From: Bacillota bacterium
Lineage (GTDB): Bacteria; Bacillota; Clostridia; Lachnospirales; Lachnospiraceae
Length of the DNA: 14,642 nt
Direction of reading: 5' to 3'
NCBI GenBank assembly: GCA_023423045.1
Contig: JAFAGA010000095.1
Coordinates: 1-14,642, forward strand
Positions 6,306 through 14,193 of the stretch are shown piece after piece. Every line of letters begins with the position of its first letter. The stretch's first letter is position 1. The notes under the pieces are model-generated. The model saw nothing but the letters and a program-made list of their open reading frames with translations, had not been told where the DNA came from and did not search any database. A program made the position numbers and the translations under genes.

Positions 6306-6986
6306 ATGAGATATGAAATAGCAGGGGAACCGCTGCCGGTAGTTACCTGTCATGTGGCTGCGGGTGAAACAATGATAACGGAACGGGGCTCCATGAGCTG
6401 GATGTCTCCCAACATGAAGATGGAGACCACCACCAATGGAGGAATTGGAAAGGCTTTAGGAAGAATGTTTTCCGGCGATTCCCTATTCCAGAACCGCTAT
6501 ACGGCCATGGGCGGAGAAGGTATGATCGCATTTGCATCCAGCTTTCCCGGGTCCATCCGAGCGTTGGAGATCAGCCCGGACAATCCCATGATTGTACAGA
6601 AGTCGGCCTTTCTGGCATCAGAAGAAGGGGTGGAGTTGTCCCTCCATTTCCAGAAGAAACTGGGTTCCGGATTGTTTGGCGGGGAAGGCTTCATTATGCA
6701 GAGATTGTCGGGCCGCGGTGTAGCCTTCATCGAGATCGACGGATATGCCGTGGAATATGTCCTTCAGCCCGGGCAGCAGATCGTAATTGATACCGGTTAT
6801 CTTGCCGCTATGACGGCGAGCTGCAGCATGGATGTTCAGACCGTTCCCGGAGTCAAGAACATGCTGTTCGGCGGGGAGGGTGTCTTTAACACCGTCGTTA
6901 CCGGCCCCGGTAAGCTCATATTACAAACGATGCCGATCAGCAGCGTTGCCGCCACATTACGGCCATATTTCCCATCCTCAAAATAA
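6306..6986 (+). CDS. AIM24 / TIGR00266 family protein
   Basis: A 226-aa cytoplasmic beta-rich protein of the family named after yeast mitochondrial AIM24; its bacterial function is not settled. Family features seen are the glycine-rich turns at 67-74 (AMGGEGMI) and the repeated LFGGEG at 123-128 and 187-192, plus the C-terminal LRPYFPSSK. There is no signal peptide or membrane helix. AAGGAGG (6293-6299) lies 6 nt before the ATG at 6306; the frame stays open 60 nt upstream, but that extension carries no binding site and contains the direct repeats. The gene follows cwlD by 90 bp and is followed by a strong terminator. Confidence 0.88.
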   Translation: MRYEIAGEPLPVVTCHVAAGETMITERGSMSWMSPNMKMETTTNGGIGKALGRMFSGDSLFQNRYTAMGGEGMIAFASSFPGSIRALEISPDNPMIVQKSAFLASEEGVELSLHFQKKLGSGLFGGEGFIMQRLSGRGVAFIEIDGYAVEYVLQPGQQIVIDTGYLAAMTASCSMDVQTVPGVKNMLFGGEGVFNTVVTGPGKLILQTMPISSVAATLRPYFPSSK

Positions 6987-7010
6987 ATTCCAGCACCTTA
7001 AGCGGAAATA

Positions 7011-7057
7011 TAAAAGGACCCATATCAACGAATTTCATCGTGGTATGGGTCCTTTTA
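7011..7057. terminator. Bidirectional Rho-independent terminator
   Basis: TAAAAGGACCCATA (7011-7024) and TATGGGTCCTTTTA (7044-7057) form a perfect 14-bp stem with a 19-nt loop. T-runs end the stem on both strands. It lies between the plus-strand AIM24-family gene (stop at 6986) and the minus-strand response regulator gene (stop at 7103) and can end transcription from both sides. Confidence 0.85.
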
Positions 7058-7102
7058 TGCGCAGCTTCTGATTACAGACTGAAGTTCAGTCTATTATTTT
7101 CC

Positions 7103-8563
7103 TTAAGAGCGCATATTGTTCTTAAAAAGGCCCTGCTCCTGATCGCGGTACTGGGTCGGGGTCATGCCGGTCTCCTTTTTAAAGAGCTTTGAGAAGTAGA
7201 AGTACTGCGTATAGCCCGCCTTTTCACAAACTATGGAGATGGGATCATTGGTTTTTGCTAATAAATCCTTGGCATAATTGATTCGCAGGTCCTTGATATA
7301 ATTGGTAAAGGTGGTACCCAGCTCCCGTTTGAATACCTGGCTCAGATAGCTTGGATTAATGGTATAGGTCTGGCAGATGGTCTGGAAGGACAGGGGAGCA
7401 GTAAAATTATGATTGATATAATCGATGATCTTTTTAAAGGTATCATTTTTAATCAAATCCATATTGATTGTATTGCACAGATGGTTCGTATTGCTTAAGA
7501 AGGTAATCAGATATTGGAACAGGGAATCAATATCCGAAAAGGCACGGAACAATTCCCCCGGAGTGCGGAGCTGTTCTTCAAAATAGCTGCCGTCCAGCCG
7601 ATATAGCAGGGATATGGATATATTATATATCATAATGACGTCCTGTAGGGTACGGTCCTCTAGGGGATAGAGGGTCGCATAATTTTTCAGCAGGGAAATC
7701 ACATTCCTGGAATTGTTTTTGCTGGCTTCCGCGATAATGAGATTCACATAATCCGAATTCGGTTCTCGGGAAGGAACCATAAAGGAGGCCTTTGTAATAT
7801 CAATCGGGCGAAGATAACAGGAATAGATGCAATCCAGCAGCTTCTGCACATCCCCGGAGAAGTTCTCGTTCAATTCGGAAGGCATGTAACAGTAATTCTG
7901 TATCCGATCCCGCAAAAACATCTGCTTGATACGCTGGCGAAAACCAATGCCGGTCAGAAAATCATTGTCCTCAACAATATAGATATAGGTATCCAATTCA
8001 TAATGAATTTTGTAATAATGGACATATCCCTCCAGCTCGTAGCTGATGTCCCGGATACTTGCGGCAAGGGTAATATTCTCGGAACAGTTTTTGGTTTTGG
8101 TAAGATATCCGGTGAATCGGGCGGTGTTAGCGGAGGTTGGATTGTAAAGCATGGAGTGGAAGAGGGTATTAAAATAGAATTCTTCCTCCTCCAAAGCAGT
8201 TCCTATTTGTTTGAGCAGAGACAGAATCTCTTCGTCCTCCAAGGGCTTCAGACAATAATTAACCGCCCCCAGAGACAGTGCTCTCTTGGCATAGGAAAAT
8301 TCCTCATGACCGCTGATGATTACGAACTTAATCTGAGGCTGCACCTTATGGACTGCCTCCATCAGCTGCAACCCGTCCATTCCAGGCATACGGATATCCG
8401 TAAATACAACATCCGGCTTCAGGATAAGAATCTGTTCCAAAGCCTCCCGGCTGTTCTGGAAGGTGGCAATCACTTCAAATTCAGTAGAACTCCAATCAAA
8501 AGCCAAGGCCAGACTGTTCAGTACCATTTTTTCGTCATCCACTAACACAACATGATAGCTCAT
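7103..8563 (-). CDS. YesN-type response regulator with AraC DNA-binding domain
   Basis: Transcription factor of 486 aa activated by phosphorylation from the adjacent kinase. The N-terminal receiver shows the acidic pair D9/D10, phospho-acceptor D56 (VFTDIRMPGMDG), S84 and K106 (LKP). A long middle region (about 125-380) without a known fold precedes two AraC-type helix-turn-helix motifs (about 385-482) with SYLSQVFKRELGTTFTNYI and the closing GYTQYFYFSKLFKKETGMTP. AAAGGAG lies 6 nt before the ATG. The start overlaps the kinase stop by 4 nt (ATGA), so the two are translationally coupled. Such regulators usually control nearby carbohydrate uptake and degradation genes; the GH20 gene and the divergent binding protein are natural targets, which is inference. 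Confidence 0.93.
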   Translation of the reverse strand: MSYHVVLVDDEKMVLNSLALAFDWSSTEFEVIATFQNSREALEQILILKPDVVFTDIRMPGMDGLQLMEAVHKVQPQIKFVIISGHEEFSYAKRALSLGAVNYCLKPLEDEEILSLLKQIGTALEEEEFYFNTLFHSMLYNPTSANTARFTGYLTKTKNCSENITLAASIRDISYELEGYVHYYKIHYELDTYIYIVEDNDFLTGIGFRQRIKQMFLRDRIQNYCYMPSELNENFSGDVQKLLDCIYSCYLRPIDITKASFMVPSREPNSDYVNLIIAEASKNNSRNVISLLKNYATLYPLEDRTLQDVIMIYNISISLLYRLDGSYFEEQLRTPGELFRAFSDIDSLFQYLITFLSNTNHLCNTINMDLIKNDTFKKIIDYINHNFTAPLSFQTICQTYTINPSYLSQVFKRELGTTFTNYIKDLRINYAKDLLAKTNDPISIVCEKAGYTQYFYFSKLFKKETGMTPTQYRDQEQGLFKNNMRS

Positions 8564-10284
8564 AAGTTACTCCTTTCCTGAACGCTGGCAGGCAGGGTTA
8601 TAATAAAGGTGGTACCCTCCGCGGCATTACTTTCCACCGACAAGCCGTATTCCTTCCCATATAATAATTTGATCCGTTCATTTACGTTGCAGATCCCGAT
8701 TCCATGGGATGCATTCTGATTGAATACAGAAGAATGCCCGGCAAGGGAATCCCTGATTTCCTGCAGCTTCCCGCTCTCAATAGGGAGCCCCGTATTATTT
8801 ACCTTGATGATCATGGCCTGATCCGTGTGATCAGCAGAGAGCAGAAGCCTGGAGTCTTCAAAGCTCCCTTCAATTCCGTGGACAATTGCATTTTCAATCA
8901 GCGGCTGAAGAATCATCTTTGGAACAATAAAATCATAGCAATTGGGATTAATATCATATTCCACATGAAAGCGATCCTCAAAGCGCATTTTCTGTATGCT
9001 GATATAATTCTTTACAATCTTAACCTCATCCCGGAAGGACACATTGCCATCCCCCTTGACACTGTATTTGAAGATCGTGGCCAGGGATTTGGCTGCAGCC
9101 ACAATTTCCGGCTGTTTTTGCTCCGCCGCAATCCCTTTGATGCATTCCAGAGTATTATACAGAAAATGGGGGTTGATCTGGCTGCGGAGATGGTTTAATT
9201 CTGCCTGTTTCTTTTCAATCTCCTGTTTATAGAGGTGCTTGTTGGCTGTTAAGAGGGTATGGGTCAGGGAATCAATCTGCTCCAGCATCTCATTGGTTTC
9301 CTTGGCGACTATGGTAATCTCACGGTAGCCCTCCAGAGATACCTGTTGTTTCAGATCCCCCAGGTCTCCCTGCTTTAAACAGGAGATGAAATTCACCAAC
9401 TGATTCAACGGTGAGATAATGTTAATAATCAGCACCACCCAGAGAATGAGCACGATAACGGTAATCAGAAGAAAAAGCAGGAGATAATAATTTTGGGTCC
9501 CCAGAGGGCCATAGATGGCATCCTCCTGCTTGATCAGGGATACGATGGTCAGGCCGCAGCCTTCCACCTGCGTCATCCGGTATTCTCCCTCGGTCAGATC
9601 GGACAGGGAGGGGAGCGGGCCGTTGGTATTGGTCCAGAAGATCTGGTTTGAGCTGTCCATCAGATAGAATTCCGAGCTGGTTTTATTATAATTATGGTCG
9701 CTCTGATCCAGAAAGGCGGTATCGTTCAATACCAGATATACATCGCCAATCTTTTCATTTACCTTAAGGTAGGTGCTGATGGAGTTGATTGGGTAATGTA
9801 TGACAAAATAACTGCTGTCCAGCGGCTTGTTGTACAGCAGGGAGCTCAGCCCAATGGAATTTATGTCGTCATATTGGTCGGGAAGCTCATAATCCATGTC
9901 AATCAGTGAGTACCGGTTGTTATAGTTATCCCGGATGATGATATCCAAAATATGCGGATTCAGCGTCATAATGCTGGTAAGATTGGTGATCATCTGCCGG
10001 TAATAAGGGTATTTCTCTTCATCAGCGGAATCCAGCAGGAAGTTTTGGACATCCACATGATAGGAGATAAATTGTATGATCTTGGACAGGAAGGAATAGT
10101 TGGAAACTATGGTTTCTTCCAGTTGATAGCTGATTTCACTGGTATATTCCGTACTCTTGTTTTCGTAGATTTTTTGTGTCGTATTGGCATAAAGCATCAG
10201 GAAGCAGGTAAATATGAGAATGGTGACCAGCGCAAGTATGATAATTTGAGTAAATAGCCTTAACTGTCTGAAGTTTTTTATCAT
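8560..10284 (-). CDS. YesM-type sensor histidine kinase (HisKA_7TM-less, LytS/YesM class)
   Basis: Membrane sensor of 574 aa that phosphorylates the downstream regulator. Helices at about 11-31 and 266-290 enclose an external sensing region of about 230 residues, as in dCache-containing YesM kinases. A HAMP segment (about 290-345) and a coiled linker follow. The phosphorylated His373 lies in QINPHFLYNTLE, the ATPase N-box has N465 (LIENAIVHG), and the G-box is HGIGICNVNERI (527-538). Start: GGAGG 6 nt before the ATG at 10284. The ligand is unknown; neighbours suggest an amino sugar or a glycan fragment, perhaps presented by the divergent solute-binding protein. Confidence 0.93.
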   Translation of the reverse strand: MIKNFRQLRLFTQIIILALVTILIFTCFLMLYANTTQKIYENKSTEYTSEISYQLEETIVSNYSFLSKIIQFISYHVDVQNFLLDSADEEKYPYYRQMITNLTSIMTLNPHILDIIIRDNYNNRYSLIDMDYELPDQYDDINSIGLSSLLYNKPLDSSYFVIHYPINSISTYLKVNEKIGDVYLVLNDTAFLDQSDHNYNKTSSEFYLMDSSNQIFWTNTNGPLPSLSDLTEGEYRMTQVEGCGLTIVSLIKQEDAIYGPLGTQNYYLLLFLLITVIVLILWVVLIINIISPLNQLVNFISCLKQGDLGDLKQQVSLEGYREITIVAKETNEMLEQIDSLTHTLLTANKHLYKQEIEKKQAELNHLRSQINPHFLYNTLECIKGIAAEQKQPEIVAAAKSLATIFKYSVKGDGNVSFRDEVKIVKNYISIQKMRFEDRFHVEYDINPNCYDFIVPKMILQPLIENAIVHGIEGSFEDSRLLLSADHTDQAMIIKVNNTGLPIESGKLQEIRDSLAGHSSVFNQNASHGIGICNVNERIKLLYGKEYGLSVESNAAEGTTFIITLPASVQERSNL

Positions 10285-10302
10285 ATCCGTCCTCCATTCC
10301 TT

Positions 10303-10366
10303 AAGCTTTCGTCATCAACAAAGCTTGCGATACAATAAGTTTAGCATAATCCTTCCTGTCTGTATA
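10303..10366 (-). promoter_or_regulatory. Candidate promoter and leader hairpin of the kinase-regulator pair
   Basis: On the minus strand TATACA (10361-10366) and TAAACT (10338-10343) are 17 bp apart, and the -10 carries a TGC extension (10344-10346). Transcription would begin near 10331. The leader then contains AAGCTTT/AAAGCTT (10303-10309 and 10320-10326), a 7-bp stem with a 10-nt loop just before the ribosome binding site. The pair may therefore be expressed separately from the GH20 gene, which ends only about 110 bp upstream. Confidence 0.35.
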
Positions 10367-10393
10367 GAGAACCAAAACAAACGAAGGAGGAGC

Positions 10394-12274
10394 CTATACG
10401 CCGGCCGCATTTCCCGCCGTCACAATCTTCTCCCAGAAATTACAGGCTGGAAGTTCTCCCGCCGAATCGGGGGCAAATAACAGCCGTGGCTCCTCCAGTT
10501 CGTCGATAACAGTAACTTTGTCCTCCAGATATTGTTTTATTCTTTTCCCTGCGGAGGCCAGCCTTGTTATTACTCCCCCAAAGCGAAGATCAATCACCTC
10601 AAAGCCAAAGGGCTTATTTTCCGTGAACCACAGCTCCTCCCTGGCATCCTTCAAGGTCCCCAGGAGGGAAATGCAGACGGGGATATCCTGTGTAATAATA
10701 GTCTCCAGGGCCTCCCTGTCCTTGGCATGATAAGCATTATAAATTCTGTTACCCAGCATAGCCTTGATGGAAAGCACCTCTGCCAGCGTATAATAATAAT
10801 TGATCAGCGGACGCTCCTTGGATGTATAAGGCTTTAAGCTGTCCGACAGAGCTCTATAGTAGCTGTCAAGACATAGTTCCTTAATCTGTTCATCAAAGAG
10901 AGCAACCAGAGGATCCTGGTAGAGGCAGTATTTCGAGGGATTTGCCGCATCAAGATTTTTGACTGCCTTCGGATGAGAATCCAGCCGGTCTATGAGCAAA
11001 TAGGCTTCAAAGGGGATGCCGGTCAGAAAATTCAGTCTTTCCCGGAACTCCTCCTTATCAAAGCAGCGGGAGTATCCCAGCTCAGCAAAATACAAAACCG
11101 AAGGAAGGCCGCTAAAATGAGGGGTCTCCGCACCGGCATCCTGCCACATGGTACAAAGTGCATTTTTTATTCCTATTTTTTTGCATGCGCTTAATCCGGC
11201 CTCCGTAATAGCAAAGGCCTTGGTGTAGTTGGGCACCAGACCGTTCCAGATCCAGCCTCCTCCGGCAAACCAGCAGCCCGTGTCCATCTGCCTGTGCAGC
11301 CTCAGGTATTTTTCGTAGAAAGTGGTTTCCTCATGATAGTAGTCCCAGTAGGTCAGGTGAAGCTGTCTGGAAGGCAGGGTCACATGACTGAGATCCAGGT
11401 CGTCAGGCATGTCATAATAGTCACCGGTAGGGGAGTTCATCCGGAAGAACATATCGCTCCACATAATCGTTTCCAGCTGCAGCTCATCACAGATGGACTG
11501 TACCCTTCCCAGATGAGTCATCATCAGTTCTTCCCGGTTTTTGAACCCATTCTCATGCAGATACCTGCCAAGGCCCAGATAATGTGCCTCATCCATTCCC
11601 AGATGGATGCGTTTGCTGCGGAACGGTTCGCAGGCGGAGGAGATAATATCCTTAAGAAACCGGACCACTTCAGGGTCCTCCACATACAGGATATCCTCTG
11701 TGTCCCTCAGTTTTGCCATAGCGCTCCAGCGAAGCGCACATCTAAGATGAGCCAGAGTCTGAATGCAGGGTATTACCTCAATGCCATATAAAGCAGCATA
11801 ATCATCGCATTCCTTTAACTCCGCCTTTGTAAATCTGCCCCGATAGGCTCCGAAATACGGATAATTTTCCACTTCATAGGTGTCTTCGGTATAAAGCATC
11901 AATACATTCATTCCGGCACAGGCCAAAAAGCGGATATACTTCTTGATCGAAGCAACGGTCAGGACCGCATTCCTGGAGCAGTCCAGCATGACCCCGAGGG
12001 AGTCAAAGTAAATATCCCGTTTTATAGCGAAGGGCTGTGGACCGGGGGTATGATGCAGTTTCTGGAGAAGGAGCATGAAGCCAAGATAAATATGGATTGT
12101 CTCCCTGCCGCAGATGAGTGCCTCCGAGCCATCAAAGGAAACGGTCAGAGCGGCATCCGGTTTAAGCTGTGTCTTCAGGGTAATATCAGCGCCGATATCC
12201 CTCAGCGGAAAGTCGGACAGCAGTTCCATAATTCCATCTTGGTACGGTTTTGCAGTTTCAGATATATACAGCAT
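10394..12274 (-). CDS. gcnA: GcnA-like GH20 beta-N-acetylhexosaminidase, cytoplasmic
   Basis: Hydrolyses terminal beta-linked N-acetylglucosamine or N-acetylgalactosamine from short glycans by substrate-assisted catalysis. The 626-aa protein carries the GH20 barrel from about residue 90: GVMLDCSRNAV (94-104), NVLMLYTEDTYEVENYPYFG (123-142), IPCIQTLAHL (168-177) and the catalytic Asp228-Glu229 pair in HLGMDEAHYLGLGRYL. These match streptococcal GcnA (about 627 aa) as remembered. No signal peptide or membrane helix is present, so it should act on imported sugars. The ATG at 12274 follows GAGGTG at 6 nt; a GTG three codons upstream overlaps that site and is less likely. It heads a minus-strand block with the two-component system, and a promoter with an embedded palindrome lies just upstream. 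Confidence 0.9.
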   Translation of the reverse strand: MLYISETAKPYQDGIMELLSDFPLRDIGADITLKTQLKPDAALTVSFDGSEALICGRETIHIYLGFMLLLQKLHHTPGPQPFAIKRDIYFDSLGVMLDCSRNAVLTVASIKKYIRFLACAGMNVLMLYTEDTYEVENYPYFGAYRGRFTKAELKECDDYAALYGIEVIPCIQTLAHLRCALRWSAMAKLRDTEDILYVEDPEVVRFLKDIISSACEPFRSKRIHLGMDEAHYLGLGRYLHENGFKNREELMMTHLGRVQSICDELQLETIMWSDMFFRMNSPTGDYYDMPDDLDLSHVTLPSRQLHLTYWDYYHEETTFYEKYLRLHRQMDTGCWFAGGGWIWNGLVPNYTKAFAITEAGLSACKKIGIKNALCTMWQDAGAETPHFSGLPSVLYFAELGYSRCFDKEEFRERLNFLTGIPFEAYLLIDRLDSHPKAVKNLDAANPSKYCLYQDPLVALFDEQIKELCLDSYYRALSDSLKPYTSKERPLINYYYTLAEVLSIKAMLGNRIYNAYHAKDREALETIITQDIPVCISLLGTLKDAREELWFTENKPFGFEVIDLRFGGVITRLASAGKRIKQYLEDKVTVIDELEEPRLLFAPDSAGELPACNFWEKIVTAGNAAGV

Positions 12275-12309
12275 AAGTAACACCTCATTTCAAATATTTA
12301 ATCAGCTCT

Positions 12310-12339
12310 ATTATAGGAGGGAAAATCCTATAAAATCAA
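12310..12339 (-). promoter_or_regulatory. Sigma-A promoter of the GH20 gene
   Basis: On the minus strand TTGATT (12334-12339) and a perfect TATAAT (12310-12315) are 18 bp apart. Transcription would start near 12303, giving a leader of about 30 nt before the ATG at 12274. Confidence 0.6.
12311..12333. promoter_or_regulatory. Operator-like palindrome inside the GH20 promoter
   Basis: TTATAGGA (12311-12318) and TCCTATAA (12326-12333) form a perfect 8-7-8 inverted repeat. It fills the promoter spacer and overlaps most of the -10, the classic place for a repressor site. Size and symmetry suggest a dimeric helix-turn-helix protein rather than the AraC-type regulator, which usually binds direct repeats. 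Confidence 0.5.
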
Positions 12340-12443
12340 GGGATTTTGCGTAATTGCAGCATTATATAAAGACAGGCTATGGGATGGGGAAGAAACAGAG
12401 AAATATATAATGAGAGGACATATTTAACTAAATGGAAGGCATA

Positions 12444-12471
12444 TTGAATATCGTGAAAATTATTATATAAT
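12444..12471 (+). promoter_or_regulatory. Sigma-A promoter of the solute-binding protein gene
   Basis: TTGAAT (12444-12449) and a perfect TATAAT (12466-12471) are 16 bp apart. Transcription would start near 12478, leaving a leader of about 165 nt that contains the whole 20-bp repeat array. Confidence 0.6.
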
Positions 12472-12488
12472 AAAAGCGTAGGTGAATA

Positions 12489-12589
12489 GTGCAAGAAAAT
12501 CACTTGCACAGCAAGAAAAGCACTCACACTGCAAGAAAAACACCCGTACAGCGAGAAAAACATCCGTACAGCGAAAAAACATCCGTACA
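12489..12589 (+). repeat. Five 20-bp tandem repeats in the leader of the solute-binding protein gene
   Basis: Units start at 12491, 12511, 12531, 12551 and 12571; the last is 19 bp. Consensus is GCRAGAAAAACAYCCGTACA. Units 3, 4 and 5 are nearly identical, while units 1 and 2 keep the GCAAGAAAA half and diverge in the other half. A decayed sixth copy may begin at 12590. Unit 1 also forms a hairpin, GTGCAAG (12489-12495) with CTTGCAC (12503-12509). The period is not a multiple of three and no supported ORF covers the array, so it is noncoding. The array lies between the promoter and the ribosome binding site. Confidence 0.9.
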
Positions 12590-12642
12590 ACGAGTTTGCT
12601 CGTATAAAAAAGCAGTATTCAAAATCAGGGGAGGAAACGGCA

Positions 12643-14193
12643 ATGAACCGGTACAGGAAAAACATATTAATATGGGGTTTGCTCCTTACGGCGGTCCTCT
12701 GTCTGATTATCATCGCGTATTTATTGCGAAACCGTGCGGCCTATCTCAACGGATTATCCGAAACGGAAGATACCAAAGAGATTACTGCGGAGAAAGAAAG
12801 GATATCCATCAGTATCGGAATGTGGGATATTGGAGAGAAGCTGGCCAGGGATGAAGTCTTATCCTCCATAGAGGATAAATTTGATATTACACTGAATCCG
12901 GTAAACGTAAACTACACCAACTGGACCCAAGAGTATCAGAAAATGGCAGCCTCCGAAAACCTCCCGGATGTGATCGTCCATGATATCATAGGCTCGGCTA
13001 CCTACTCCGCCTGGCTCTCCCAGGGGATCATCCGCCCGCTCCCGGCGGATCTGAAGGATTATCCCAATTTGGAGAAATACATGGCTTCTGAATACATCCA
13101 GAATTTCAAAGAGAATGACGGTAAGCTCTATTTCGTTCCCCGCATGACCTATCCGGAAGAGAGCCTGTGGGCGCTGGACCGCTGTATCGTGATACGCAAA
13201 GACTGGCTGAAGGAATTGGGGCTGGATCTGCCGCAAAATGACGAGGAATTCAAAGAAGCGCTTAGAGCATTTACGGAATCGGATTTTGATGGTGACGGTA
13301 AAAAGAATACCATCGGTCTGGCCACAGAGAACATGAATACGCTGGAAGCGCTGTATCTTAGTGTATTTCCCGAGTTATCCAATATTGAGCGAGGCTGGAT
13401 GCAGGAGGAAGGGCAGTGGCTGCCGGTTTATGCTTCCAAAAGGGCCGGTAAGGCGCTGGCATATACCAAGGAGCTTTATGACAGCGGACTGCTGGATCAA
13501 CAGTTCCCTTATCGCACGATACAGGAGGCTTTCTCTCTTTTTATCGAGGGAAAGAGCGGAGCCCTGTGCTGCCAGTATTTTAACCTGGTGAAGAAATACT
13601 GGAATGAGGCTAACCCTGAGGATATGAGCCTGGATAAGCTGGCGGTCATAAAACCCTGGGCTGCGGAGGATGGAAACCGGTATTCCTTTTCCTCCAGCCT
13701 TCACTGGTCCGAAATATATTTCAGCTCCGGTGTCAGCGACGAGAAGATGAATAAGATATTGGAACTTTTTGATTATCTTTTGTCCGGGGAGGCCAAGGCA
13801 TTATTCTATCCGGAGGAGGATGACCAGTGGATGAAAAAGAATCCTTCCATTGAGGTTCTTTCCACCCTGGTAAGCTGGAATCAGCAGGAGTTTTTTGAGA
13901 AAGCGCCTTATGCTGTAAAAATATATGGAGAAGAGAATTTGGATTATGCCACCCAGCTGATGAATTGGTATCGCAACTACACGACACCGGTTCACTACGA
14001 TAACAGGATAACCTTCCTGAGCACCCCTTCCAAACTTCTTCTTCCCACCTATCAGGAGATCAAGGACGACATGATCCAAACCATCATGGGCAAGAAGGAC
14101 GCCGAACAGGCCTGGGAGGAGGTCCTTGAAAAATACCGAAGTGAAACACCTCTTGAGGCTGCAATCCGGGAGGTAACCGCACTGGCAGAGTGA
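12643..14193 (+). CDS. Membrane-anchored extracellular solute-binding protein (sugar ABC type, LplA-like)
   Basis: A 516-aa protein of the family 1 sugar-binding type: after an N-terminal helix (about 8-28) come ISIGMWDIGE, NLPDVIVHD (106-114), a long binding fold, a DFDGDGKKNT segment (214-223) that looks like a calcium loop, and GKSGALCCQYF. Starting MNRYRK, the helix has positive charge on the inside. Its cysteine (Cys20, context AVLC) does not form a lipobox, and no signal peptidase site is obvious, so it is likely held by an uncleaved anchor rather than a lipid. No ABC permease gene follows within the remaining 450 bases. GGGGAGG lies 8 nt before the ATG. It is divergent from the GH20 and two-component genes. 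It may bind a sugar for transport by a remote permease or act as a sensor. Confidence 0.88.
   Translation: MNRYRKNILIWGLLLTAVLCLIIIAYLLRNRAAYLNGLSETEDTKEITAEKERISISIGMWDIGEKLARDEVLSSIEDKFDITLNPVNVNYTNWTQEYQKMAASENLPDVIVHDIIGSATYSAWLSQGIIRPLPADLKDYPNLEKYMASEYIQNFKENDGKLYFVPRMTYPEESLWALDRCIVIRKDWLKELGLDLPQNDEEFKEALRAFTESDFDGDGKKNTIGLATENMNTLEALYLSVFPELSNIERGWMQEEGQWLPVYASKRAGKALAYTKELYDSGLLDQQFPYRTIQEAFSLFIEGKSGALCCQYFNLVKKYWNEANPEDMSLDKLAVIKPWAAEDGNRYSFSSSLHWSEIYFSSGVSDEKMNKILELFDYLLSGEAKALFYPEEDDQWMKKNPSIEVLSTLVSWNQQEFFEKAPYAVKIYGEENLDYATQLMNWYRNYTTPVHYDNRITFLSTPSKLLLPTYQEIKDDMIQTIMGKKDAEQAWEEVLEKYRSETPLEAAIREVTALAE

Noticed and set aside
12489..12589. CRISPR array
   Set aside because: The units are contiguous 20-bp repeats with no spacers between them and no cas genes nearby.
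12336..12713. Minus-strand 125-codon open frame crossing the 20-bp repeats
   Set aside because: It has no ribosome binding site, runs into the solute-binding protein gene and the repeat period breaks the frame, so the repetitive peptide is an artefact.
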